Part shown: positions 26,632 through 34,807 of the stretch, piece by piece
Position numbering within the stretch: the stretch's first letter is position 1
Layout of the letters: each line of letters begins with the position of its first letter
Source: Rhizobiaceae bacterium
GTDB lineage: Bacteria; Pseudomonadota; Alphaproteobacteria; Rhizobiales; Rhizobiaceae
Direction: 5' to 3'
NCBI GenBank assembly: GCA_025698895.1
Contig: JAILWO010000002.1
Span: 1,054,001-1,118,000, forward strand
DNA: 64,000 nucleotides
The notes under the pieces: model-generated
Databases searched by the model: none
The model's input: the letters and a program-made list of their open reading frames with translations, nothing else
What the model was told of the DNA's origin: nothing
Program-made: the position numbers and the translations under genes

Positions 26632-28497
26632 ATGACGCCTATCCGCAAGCCGGGCCTTTCGCTGCTCGCCGCCGCCGTGTTTTCGACCGGCCTGTCGGCC
26701 GCGCCGGCGCCCGCGCTGTCGCAGAATCTCTTCGACATGCTGTTTGGCGGCCCGGTCCGGCGCGAGCGCAGCTACCCGCCGCAGCCCAGGCAGCCGGCCC
26801 CGCCCCAGCGGCAGCGCAAGGTCGCCGCGCCGAAGATCACGGGTCCGTCCTACTATTCCTACAAGCCCGACGCGTTGGTGAAGGTCGATTTCTCCGGCCT
26901 GCCGTCGACCACGCAGGCCGTGCCGGATGGAGCTGAGGGCGGGTCCGATGGGTTCACCGCCGCGCTGGTCCATCTCGCCGGTTTCGACCTCTACGCCGAA
27001 AAGGACGTCGCCAAGGCGCTGGTCGAGCATTACGGCGCCAATCCGGATTTTGCCTTTGTCGAAGGCATGCATGTCGGCGCGCGCGGTCAGCAGGCGCTCG
27101 ACGTGCTCCGCGACGCGGCGCGCCATGGCCTCGATCCGGCCGACTACACGGTCGAGCCGCCGTCGTCGGCCTATTCGTCCGCCGATCCAGACGGGCGCCG
27201 GCGCGACCTCGTGCGTTTCGAAATGCGGCTGGCCGCCCGCCTTCTACGCTATGCAAGCGACGTTCATCGCGGCCGCATCAATCCAAACCGGATATCCGGC
27301 TATCACGACCTGCCCGTCAAGGAGATGGACATGGCCGGCCTGCTGCGCGACCTGTCAACGTCCACGGACGTCGCGGGCCGGTTGGCCCGGCTGGAACCGC
27401 GCGCCGACGAATACCGCATCCTGATGGCCGAACTAGAGGCGCTGGAGGCCGCCGACGAGAACGAGATCGTCGTGGATCCCGAGACCTTCCTGCGGCCCGG
27501 CGGTTCGAGCCCCGAATTCCCCAAGCTTCTCAAGCTGATCGAGCGTCAGGCCGACGACGCGTTCCGCGCCGAGCACGGGCCGCTTCTGGCGGCATGGTGG
27601 TCGAGCGAAACCTATGACAAGTCCCTCGTCCCGCTCATCAAGGCCGCCCAGAAGGCCAATGACCTCAATCCCGACGGCGTCATCGGCCCGCGAACCGTCG
27701 AGGCGCTGGCGGGCGTCACCAAGGCCGACCGCATCGAGCGCGTGATCATCGCGCTCGAACAGCTCCGCTGGCTGCCGTCCGACCTCGGCGACACGCGCGT
27801 CTTCATCAACGCCGCGGGCTTCGAGGCGACCTACCGCGAGAACGGCGCCGAGAAGCTGTCCATGCGTGTCGTGGTCGGCACCAAGGCCAACCAGACGAGC
27901 TTCTTCTACGACGAGATCGAGCGCGTCGAATACAATCCCTACTGGGGCGTGCCGAAGTCGATCCTGGTCAACGAGATGCTGCCGCGCCTGCGCAGCGATC
28001 CGGGTTATCTCGACCGCGCCGGCTACGAGGTGACGGATTCCAGCGGTCGGCGCATCCCCTCATCGGCGATCAACTGGTCCCAGTACGGCTCCAATATTCC
28101 TTACAATGTCCGCCAGACGCCGAGCGAACGCAACGCGCTGGGCGAACTGAAGATCATGTTCCCCAACAAGCATGCCATCTACATGCACGACACGCCGCAG
28201 AAGAACCTGTTCGAGCGCGACACCCGCGCCTACAGCCATGGCTGCGTGCGGCTGGCCGACCCGCGCGGCATGGCGGCCGCCGTCCTTGGCAAGCCGATCG
28301 CGCATGTCGAGGAAAAGCTCGGCAAAGGGCATTCGAGCGAAAGCGTCGAGCGCAAGATTCCGGTCTATGTAGCCTATTTCACGGCGTGGCCGAATGCATC
28401 GGGTACGGTCGGCTATCACGGCGACGTCTACGGACGCGATGCCAGGGTTCGCAGCGCGCTCGACCGGACCGGCGAGGAGCGCCGTCCGACCGGCTGA
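26632..28497 (+). CDS. YcbB/LdtD-type L,D-transpeptidase with peptidoglycan-binding domain
   Basis: A 621-residue protein. A signal peptide (1-30) is followed by a proline/glutamine-rich linker (40-65), a scaffold domain (about 75-310), a peptidoglycan-binding motif NPDGVIGPRTVEALAGV near 345, and the YkuD catalytic domain (about 390-560). The nucleophile Cys is near 537 in AYSHGCVRLADP, and VEYNPYWGVPKSILVNE is typical of the YcbB group. These enzymes form 3-3 crosslinks. A strong AGGGGAAGAC site precedes ATG 26632. Confidence 0.92.
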   Translation: MTPIRKPGLSLLAAAVFSTGLSAAPAPALSQNLFDMLFGGPVRRERSYPPQPRQPAPPQRQRKVAAPKITGPSYYSYKPDALVKVDFSGLPSTTQAVPDGAEGGSDGFTAALVHLAGFDLYAEKDVAKALVEHYGANPDFAFVEGMHVGARGQQALDVLRDAARHGLDPADYTVEPPSSAYSSADPDGRRRDLVRFEMRLAARLLRYASDVHRGRINPNRISGYHDLPVKEMDMAGLLRDLSTSTDVAGRLARLEPRADEYRILMAELEALEAADENEIVVDPETFLRPGGSSPEFPKLLKLIERQADDAFRAEHGPLLAAWWSSETYDKSLVPLIKAAQKANDLNPDGVIGPRTVEALAGVTKADRIERVIIALEQLRWLPSDLGDTRVFINAAGFEATYRENGAEKLSMRVVVGTKANQTSFFYDEIERVEYNPYWGVPKSILVNEMLPRLRSDPGYLDRAGYEVTDSSGRRIPSSAINWSQYGSNIPYNVRQTPSERNALGELKIMFPNKHAIYMHDTPQKNLFERDTRAYSHGCVRLADPRGMAAAVLGKPIAHVEEKLGKGHSSESVERKIPVYVAYFTAWPNASGTVGYHGDVYGRDARVRSALDRTGEERRPTG

Positions 28498-28645
28498 CGC
28501 CGCCGGGGCCCTGGCGCTCCGGAGGTTATTGCAATGGCACCCGCGCCTGGCCTTGCCGGCTCGTCCGACGGTCTCCGGCCTGAGGGATCGAGAGTGCATA
28601 TTTCCGCCTTCATAGACGTCCGGGGGAGCCAGCGGGGATAGGAGG

Positions 28646-29182
28646 ATGTGGCAGTCGACGTCGGACAAGCTCTCCCCCAGGAGAGTGATCCTCGGCTTCT
28701 GCCTCGCCGTGGCGGCGTTGGTTGCGGCATTCATCCTGGAACCCAAGCCCGACGAAGCCCTGATGACCAAGTGGCTCGAAGGCGGCGTTCTGGATCGATA
28801 TGGTTGCGCCTTGCGCGCCGACGGCCTGGTCGGCCGCCCGTCGGGGACCGCCGTCAAATCCGTCACCATGAGCCGCTGCCACAAGCAGCGCCGACGTGTC
28901 CTCCAGGGAAGGCACAATACCGGCCGGCCGCTCGTGTATGAATGCCTCGTCGGGTTCACCGATCCGGACGGTGTCGACTATCTCGTGGCGTTCCAGGCGC
29001 GGCACGTCAAAAAGCCGGTAAGCTATCCGAGGAAAGCGCACGACAACTACGTTCTGCACGTCCACAGTCTCTACGAGACGCGCGAAAAATTCACCGAGAT
29101 CAATATGATCCCATCGTCGGCGCGTTATGGCCTCCTGCGCGAGGCCTCGCCCCCGCCGAAGGGAACGCCGCGCTGCCGGTAG
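28646..29182 (+). CDS. Single-pass membrane protein, unknown function
   Basis: A 178-residue protein with one hydrophobic helix (about 14-31) and a presumed periplasmic basic domain. It has cysteines near 55, 78 and 100 and the segment VGFTDPDGVDYLVAFQARHV. I recognise no family. It starts 148 bases after the YcbB-like gene with no terminator visible between, so it might be read through. It converges with the next gene, 19 bases apart. AGGA precedes ATG 28646. Confidence 0.55.
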   Translation: MWQSTSDKLSPRRVILGFCLAVAALVAAFILEPKPDEALMTKWLEGGVLDRYGCALRADGLVGRPSGTAVKSVTMSRCHKQRRRVLQGRHNTGRPLVYECLVGFTDPDGVDYLVAFQARHVKKPVSYPRKAHDNYVLHVHSLYETREKFTEINMIPSSARYGLLREASPPPKGTPRCR

Positions 29183-29201
29183 GCGTGCTGAAGTCGCCGT
29201 C

Positions 29202-29753
29202 TCAGTCGCGAGCGACGGCCCCGACAGCCGCGCCGTCGATGCGCTTTAGGCTCATGCCGATGACGGGGACCAGCTTGCGGTCGACACGCACCGAAACGGT
29301 GACGTTCATCGTGTCCTCGCTGGCCATGCGCGCCAGCATCGCGCCATGCAAATCATTGCGGTGGAGCGCCAGCGTCACCTTGCTGCCCTGGACCTGGCCG
29401 CCGACGATGTCGAGGCCCTTGCCTACGGCGCCGTCCATGAAGGTGCCGGTGTAACCCTTGCCGCCACGCTTGAAGCTGGCCGACATTTTCTGGTTGAACA
29501 GGCCGACCCGGCAGCCGCCGTCGAGCGACATCCCGATGTCCTTGCCGGCAGTGGCGCCCTTGAAGTTGCAGGTGAACTTGGTGCCCTTGTACTTGCCCGC
29601 GACGATCTCGCCCGGTCCGGTCCATTCGCCCTGCACCTGGTCGAAGAACTTGCGGTCGCGTTCGTTCGCTGAAACCGGGGCGGTCAGGCCCGCCACGACG
29701 GCGACGGCGGCGCCGCAAGCGGCGACCCTGGCGGTGATACGGCGAAACGACAT
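29202..29753 (-). CDS. Periplasmic protein, unknown function
   Basis: A 183-residue protein with a clear signal peptide (basic start, hydrophobic 8-25, cleavage near VSA-NE) and a beta-rich mature part containing GEWTGPGEIVAGKYKGTKF and GGCRVGLFNQKMSASF. The pattern suggests a small lipocalin-like or calycin-type barrel, but I do not recognise the family. ATG 29753 gives the signal peptide. The upstream region contains TTAACCAT (29803-29810, minus strand), a CtrA half-site sequence. Confidence 0.6.
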   Translation of the reverse strand: MSFRRITARVAACGAAVAVVAGLTAPVSANERDRKFFDQVQGEWTGPGEIVAGKYKGTKFTCNFKGATAGKDIGMSLDGGCRVGLFNQKMSASFKRGGKGYTGTFMDGAVGKGLDIVGGQVQGSKVTLALHRNDLHGAMLARMASEDTMNVTVSVRVDRKLVPVIGMSLKRIDGAAVGAVARD

Positions 29754-29870
29754 GCGACACCCGGTCTGCGCTGGAGTGGATCGGTCCGGAGCATTGCGGA
29801 CAATGGTTAACGGATCGCTATCGGACCATGTCCGGCGGGACAATGCAAAAGTGCCCGACTTTGCGCAAGC

Positions 29871-30947
29871 CTATTTGTTCTTCGGCGTTTCGGTCTCGGC
29901 GGCGGAGAAGCGCGCGAGCTCCGAAAGAAAGTCCGAGAGGCCGGGTCGCCTGAGCGCCGCGAAGGGCAGGGGACGTGTCGTCTCCATCGCCGCGATGCCG
30001 ATGCGGGCCGTCATCATGCCGTTGACCACGCCTTCGCCTAACCGCGCCGAAAGTCGCGCCGCCAGGCCGTGGCCGATAAGCTGCTGCACGAGGCTGTCGC
30101 CGGCGGCCATCGAGCCGGTCACGGCCAGATGCGCCAGCACGTTGCGCGCAAGGCGGAAGAAGCCGAGCGTGCCGGGCCGGCCGCCATAGATCTCCGCCAG
30201 CCTGCGCACCAGCCGGCCCGATTCGAACAGCACATAGGCGACGTCCACTAGGGCGCGCGGGCTGACCGCGGTGACGATCGAAACGCGTTTGGCGGCGTTC
30301 AGGATCGCCGTGCGGGCGCGCGCGTCGAGCGGCGCCAGCAGCTCGGTCTCCGTCAGCCGCAACAGGTCGGGACCGTCGATCACCTCGCCGTGCAGATCAG
30401 CGAGCACGCGCCGCCCGGCCGCCGTTTCCGGTTTCGCCGCGAGGAATGTTACCATCTCCTCCGCCAGTCGGCGAGCCGCTTTCGCGTCACCCGTCGCCGC
30501 GACGGCGGCGGCGCGTTGCTGCATGCGCGCGACGGATGCGAGCCTGGCCAGCGCCAGCGCCTCGCGTGCCAGGATGACGACGAGGGCCAAGGCCGCGGCG
30601 CCCGCCAGGCCGACGGCGAACCAGCCGAGCCAGTCCGCGCGGTCGAAGAGGTCGCGAATCAGCCGGTCGGTCCACAACCCGACCGCCAGTGACAGGAGAA
30701 GCCCGAGCGCGCCGGCAAGGACCGTGCCCCAGCCGGAGCGCCGGCGGACCGGAACGGCGGGCGGCGGCGGGGCCAGCGCCTCGATGGTTTCGGCGTCGAA
30801 GACATCGACCGGATCGGGCTCGACCCTTGCCTGGGCGGCCGGCGCCGCCAGCGGCTTGCGCGCGCGCTCGGCGCGGGGCTTCGCTTCGGCTTGCGCCGGC
30901 CGTTCCGGCTCGATGCGGAACGCCATGGGCTTGCGGTGGTCGCTCAT
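29871..30947 (-). CDS. YcjF/TIGR01620 family inner-membrane protein (DUF697)
   Basis: A 358-residue protein with a proline/alanine-rich cytoplasmic N-terminus (1-70), two membrane helices (about 73-92 and 105-125) and a DUF697 domain at the C-terminus containing RVSIVTAVSPRALVDVAYVL and RNVLAHLAVTGSMAAGDSLV. The ATG overlaps the stop of the YcjX-like gene by four bases (ATGA), a coupled pair found across proteobacteria. Role is probably envelope stress or membrane maintenance, inferred from the E. coli homologues. Confidence 0.87.
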   Translation of the reverse strand: MSDHRKPMAFRIEPERPAQAEAKPRAERARKPLAAPAAQARVEPDPVDVFDAETIEALAPPPPAVPVRRRSGWGTVLAGALGLLLSLAVGLWTDRLIRDLFDRADWLGWFAVGLAGAAALALVVILAREALALARLASVARMQQRAAAVAATGDAKAARRLAEEMVTFLAAKPETAAGRRVLADLHGEVIDGPDLLRLTETELLAPLDARARTAILNAAKRVSIVTAVSPRALVDVAYVLFESGRLVRRLAEIYGGRPGTLGFFRLARNVLAHLAVTGSMAAGDSLVQQLIGHGLAARLSARLGEGVVNGMMTARIGIAAMETTRPLPFAALRRPGLSDFLSELARFSAAETETPKNK

Positions 30948-32404
30948 GCCAGCCTGTCTCCCACCAGGAACTGGATCGCGCGGTCGAGGCGGATATGGGG
31001 CAGCGACAGCGTCACCCCTTCGGCGGTCCGCTCCAGCCGGGGCGGCTTGAAACGCACGAAGCGGATCGGCGGTTCGTCCGGCTTCCACTCTCCGGGCTCG
31101 AACAACGTGCCGACGCGTTCGGGCAGATCGCCCGGAAAGATCGCCGTCTCGGTCTCGCCGTCGAAGGTCTGGTCGCCGATCATCTCGCCGGCCAGCGGCG
31201 TTCCGATGATGACCGGGAGCGTCTCGCCGCCTTGCCGGACCGTCCCTTCCTTCGTTGCCCGCACGGCGGCCATCGCCAGCACGTCCACCGATGCGCCGGA
31301 AAAGCCGGCGCGCGCGATCGCGCCGTCGGCCAGCCGACGCACGATCGCCTGCAGCCGGTCGTGGCTTTCATGGTGGATGTGGTCGGCCTTGGTCGCGGCC
31401 ACCAGGATGCGGTCGATCCGCCGCGAGAACAGGTCCGTCAGCAGGTTCCCTCCGCCGGGCCTGAAGCAGGCCAGGATCTCGCCCAGCGCCCTTTCGAGGT
31501 CGCTCACGGCTTCCGGTCCGGCATTGATCGCCTGCATGGCGTCGATCAGCACGATCTGCCGGTCGAGCCGCGTGATGTGCTGGCGGAAGAAGGGTTTGAC
31601 CACATGCGTCTTGTAGGCTTCGTAGCGCCGCTCCATCATCGCGCGCAGGCTGGCACCTTTCGCGCCACCCTGCAGTCCAGGCAGCGGCGCGAAGGTCAGC
31701 GCCGGTGATCCGTCGAGATCGCCCGGCATCAGGAAACGGCCGGGCGGCAGCGTCGACAGGGCGCGCCGGTCTTCCTTGCAGGCGCGCAGATAGTCCGTGA
31801 AGGCGGCGGCGAGCCGTCGCGCCTCGGTCTCGTCGGCGGGCGCGTCGGGGTCGGCCTTCGCCGCCATGTCCATCCACGATGCGGCCACCTCGCGGCGTGC
31901 CGGCAGCGAGGCCAGTTCGAAGGCGTCGCGCGAGAAGGCGGCATAGTCCTTGCCCAGCAGCGGCAGGTCGAGAAGCCATTCGCCGGGATAGTCGACGATG
32001 TCGACCGACAGGCGGCCGCTGGAGAACAGCCGTCCCCAGCCAGACGCCGATTCATATTCGATCGTCAGGCGCAGCTCCGAAATGGCGCGTGTCGAGTCGG
32101 GCCAGACGCGCTCGTCGACCAGCGCTGCGACATGGTCCTCGTACTGGAAGCGCGGCACCGCGTCGTCGGGCTGCGGCTCGAGAAAGGCGCGCGCGATCCG
32201 GCCTGACTTCTGCGCCTCGAACAGCGGCAGGCGTCCGCCATGAACCAGATTGTGGATGAAGGCCGATATGAAGACGGTCTTTCCCGCCCGCGAGAGGCCC
32301 GTAACGCCAACGCGCACGGACGGATTGACCAGCGAGGCGGCGCGCCCGGCGACGGTGTCGAGCGCGATCAGCGCCTCGTCGGTCCATGTCGTCAATGACG
32401 CCAA
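30944..32404 (-). CDS. YcjX family P-loop GTPase-like protein
   Basis: A 486-residue protein of DUF463. Walker A is GLSRAGKT at residues 36-43, followed by FISAFIHNLVHGGRLP, the family signature; VDIVDYPGEWLLDL near 130 is the Walker B/G3-like region. It belongs to a pair with the TIGR01620 gene that overlaps its stop. E. coli ycjX is a phage-shock regulon gene next to ycjF, so a membrane-stress role is a reasonable guess, but no psp genes are in view. Confidence 0.88.
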   Translation of the reverse strand: MASLTTWTDEALIALDTVAGRAASLVNPSVRVGVTGLSRAGKTVFISAFIHNLVHGGRLPLFEAQKSGRIARAFLEPQPDDAVPRFQYEDHVAALVDERVWPDSTRAISELRLTIEYESASGWGRLFSSGRLSVDIVDYPGEWLLDLPLLGKDYAAFSRDAFELASLPARREVAASWMDMAAKADPDAPADETEARRLAAAFTDYLRACKEDRRALSTLPPGRFLMPGDLDGSPALTFAPLPGLQGGAKGASLRAMMERRYEAYKTHVVKPFFRQHITRLDRQIVLIDAMQAINAGPEAVSDLERALGEILACFRPGGGNLLTDLFSRRIDRILVAATKADHIHHESHDRLQAIVRRLADGAIARAGFSGASVDVLAMAAVRATKEGTVRQGGETLPVIIGTPLAGEMIGDQTFDGETETAIFPGDLPERVGTLFEPGEWKPDEPPIRFVRFKPPRLERTAEGVTLSLPHIRLDRAIQFLVGDRLA

Positions 32405-32470
32405 TCGTGCTCTCCGCCTATGCGACGCCGCATATAGGCCGGCGCCCGGCGCCTCACAACTCGGCGTCGC

Positions 32471-32971
32471 TTACAGGTCTGCGGGCGTGAGGAAGGCGAC
32501 GAGCCGCCCGGCGCCCGGCGACAGGTCCGACCATGGCCCCTCGAAGTCGATCACCGCCAGCCCGGCCGTCGGAAAGCCCTGGCCGAGCTTGTCGTGCGCG
32601 CGGCCGTCATTAGCCAGGGCGAATGCCACATCCTCGGTCATGGGGTTGTGACCCACCACGATGAGCGATCGCGCGTCCTCGAAGCCTCGAATCAGGCCGA
32701 GATAGCCGGCGGCGTCGGTCGAATAGAGCGTCTCCGCCATGGTGACGCGGCCCGAGAAGCCCGATTCGCGGCCGACCCTCTCCCAGGTCTCGCGCGCCCG
32801 CCGCGCCGTCGAGCAGATCGCGTGGTCGGGTACGTAGCCGGCCTCGCGGAGCGCCGCGCCCATGCGCGTGGCCTCCTGAAAACCGTTCCCGTCGAGCCCC
32901 CGGTCGAAATCCCTCATCCCCGGTTCCGCCCATCCGGCCTTGGCATGTCTGAGAAGCAGAAGGCGGCCCAT
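32471..32971 (-). CDS. SixA-like histidine phosphatase
   Basis: A 166-residue phosphatase of the phosphoglycerate mutase-like family. The catalytic motif is LLLRHAKAGWAEPG (His near 8), the second His is in VVGHNPMTEDVAFAL near 118, and ARRARETWERVG supplies the phosphate-binding Arg. SixA dephosphorylates histidine phosphotransfer domains in E. coli; whether this one does so is open. ATG 32971 begins at the family N-terminus; a longer in-frame start has no support. Confidence 0.87.
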   Translation of the reverse strand: MGRLLLLRHAKAGWAEPGMRDFDRGLDGNGFQEATRMGAALREAGYVPDHAICSTARRARETWERVGRESGFSGRVTMAETLYSTDAAGYLGLIRGFEDARSLIVVGHNPMTEDVAFALANDGRAHDKLGQGFPTAGLAVIDFEGPWSDLSPGAGRLVAFLTPADL

Positions 32972-33144
32972 CAGCGGATTCCCGGCTGTTGTCTCCCGTC
33001 CGCTTAACCAGATGCGAAAGCCCGACGCAATTGGACGCAAACCCATGCCCGCCGGCTTGCCTGAATGAAGCCGGCGCAAAAAGCTCATTTGAAATCAAGG
33101 AGTAGCCGTCGATGACAAATGCGTGTGCGGTGTCAGCTTTGCGC

Positions 33145-33173
33145 TTGTGCCCGCTTTTCGACGCGAATATATA
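33145..33173 (+). promoter_or_regulatory. dksA promoter
   Basis: TTGTGC (33145-33150) and TATATA (33168-33173) are separated by 17 bases, and the -10 lies 31 bases before the dksA ATG. No other good sigma-70-like pair is present in this 233-base divergent gap. Confidence 0.6.
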
Positions 33174-33204
33174 GGCGCCCATCTGCCATGCAGGGGGTGA
33201 CTCG

Positions 33205-33621
33205 ATGAGCGATACCGTCGATCTCAAATACACGCCATCGGACGACGAGCCCTTTATGAATGATCGTCAGAAGGCCTATTTCCGCGCGAAGCTGACGAAC
33301 TGGAAGACCGATATCCTGCGCGAGGCGCGCGAGACGCTGGAAATCCTCCAGCGCGAAAACGCCAACCATCCCGACCTTGCCGACAGGGCCTCCTCCGAGA
33401 CCGACCGCGCCATCGAACTGCGCGCTCGCGACCGTCAGCGCAAGCTGATCGCCAAGATCGACGCCGCGCTCAGCCGGATCGACGACGGCACCTACGGCTA
33501 TTGCGAGGAGACCGGGGAACCGATCTCGCTCAAGCGGCTGGACGCCCGTCCCATCGCCACCCTGTCGATCGAGGCGCAGGAACGCCACGAGCGCCGCGAG
33601 AAGGTCTATCGCGACGATTGA
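33205..33621 (+). CDS. dksA: RNA polymerase-binding transcription factor DksA
   Basis: A 138-residue factor that binds the RNA polymerase secondary channel and acts with ppGpp. The coiled coil spans about residues 25-95, with the tip sequence LADRASSETDRAIELRAR; the globular zinc-finger region begins YGYCEETGEPIS. Only one of the four zinc cysteines is present, the usual situation in Hyphomicrobiales. AGGGGGTGA precedes ATG 33205, and an intrinsic terminator follows, so this is a single-gene transcript. Confidence 0.93.
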   Translation: MSDTVDLKYTPSDDEPFMNDRQKAYFRAKLTNWKTDILREARETLEILQRENANHPDLADRASSETDRAIELRARDRQRKLIAKIDAALSRIDDGTYGYCEETGEPISLKRLDARPIATLSIEAQERHERREKVYRDD

Positions 33622-33646
33622 CGGTGATCCCGGCTTGATCCGACAG

Positions 33647-33676
33647 CGGCCCGCAACTCGCGGGCCGTTTTTGTTT
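33647..33676 (+). terminator. Intrinsic terminator of dksA
   Basis: CGGCCCGC and GCGGGCCG form an 8-bp stem with loop AACTC, followed by TTTTTGTTT. It lies 25 bases after the dksA stop and just before the convergent FliO-like gene end, which it may protect as well. Confidence 0.9.
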
Positions 33677-33693
33677 GCAGGTTACGAGCCGGG

Positions 33694-34638
33694 TCAGCGC
33701 CGGTCCGGCGACAGGCTGCCAAGCAACCGGGCCATCTCGTCCTCGACCTCTTCGCGCGGCCGGTCGTCCTCGCCGTTCCGTCCGGCCGCCAGGTCGAGCG
33801 TCTCCTCCAGTTCGTGCATCAGCGCCGCGTCGAATTCCGGCTCGGAATCGGATGTCGCCGTCGTGGCGACGCTGCCCACCTCCGGCACGTCGTTCGCTGG
33901 GGCCGGTTCGGGCCGCTCGGCGGCGGGTGGCAGCGGTGCGACACGCAGCGGCGGCGCTGTCGTGCCGCCGCTGGCCCGGGCGGTGGTCGTGGCCTCCGTC
34001 TCCGACCTTAGCGGCGGCAGGGTGGCCGCGCGCATCGGCGCGAGCTGGACGCGCTCGGGACGCGGCATGTCCGGTCCCGCCGGTACGGGGTGTGGAGCGG
34101 CCGGCGCTTCCCGTTGGGCCTGCCATTGCGGCCTGGCGGCGGGCGCTGGATCGGCCGCCGGCGGCCGGTGCTGGGCCGGAGCGGCACCGCCGGCGCCTGC
34201 TTCCGATCGCGTGGACGCCGCGCCGGGTGGCTCGGGGACCGGGGAGATCGCAGGCGCGGCGCGCGGTGTCGCGGGGTCGGCAGTGCTCTTGGGCGGCGGC
34301 GGCGCCTGCTCCGCTTCCGGCAGAGACCTAGCCGGGCGCGGCACCACGCGTATATGCTGTTCTATGACGACGTCGCTGGGTCCGCCGATCATGACCAGGT
34401 GCTCGACATCGTCGCGCCTGACCAGGACCAGCCGCCGGTGGCCGTCGACGGCGGTCGCGTCGACGATCGCCAGCCGCGCCTTGCGGTTGCGGCCGCCGGC
34501 GACATAGGTGCCGGAGGAGTAGCGGCGGGCGATGCGGTAGAAGGCGAAAAGCAGCAATCCGACAAGGACGATCGCCGCGGTCCAACTCACCGGTCCGGCC
34601 AGTTCGGGTCCGACGATCGTCTCGAACCAACCTCTCAT
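33694..34638 (-). CDS. FliO-like membrane protein with long disordered tail
   Basis: A 314-residue protein. Residues 16-36 form one membrane helix, and residues 55-95 contain LAIVDATAVDGHRRLVLVRR and the LVMIGGPSDVVIE segment that define the FliO domain. The remaining 200 residues are proline- and alanine-rich, low-complexity and probably disordered. FliO helps assemble the flagellar export gate, but no flagellar genes are in the window, and such stand-alone FliO-domain genes beside dksA are common in Hyphomicrobiales. ATG 34638 is the start that places the helix correctly. Confidence 0.75.
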   Translation of the reverse strand: MRGWFETIVGPELAGPVSWTAAIVLVGLLLFAFYRIARRYSSGTYVAGGRNRKARLAIVDATAVDGHRRLVLVRRDDVEHLVMIGGPSDVVIEQHIRVVPRPARSLPEAEQAPPPPKSTADPATPRAAPAISPVPEPPGAASTRSEAGAGGAAPAQHRPPAADPAPAARPQWQAQREAPAAPHPVPAGPDMPRPERVQLAPMRAATLPPLRSETEATTTARASGGTTAPPLRVAPLPPAAERPEPAPANDVPEVGSVATTATSDSEPEFDAALMHELEETLDLAAGRNGEDDRPREEVEDEMARLLGSLSPDRR

Positions 34639-34807
34639 GCCTTGCGCTCCCGATTGACCGGACAACGATAGACGGCGCCGGATCATGCGGCAAGCATGGC
34701 CGTCTGCTGCTTGCGGACGGGACAAGGCATGATGTATGCCGACTCGAGCGGGCGGCGCCGGCGCTTCGCGATCGATTTGCCGGGACGGCATGACGGGCAG
34801 GGGACGA

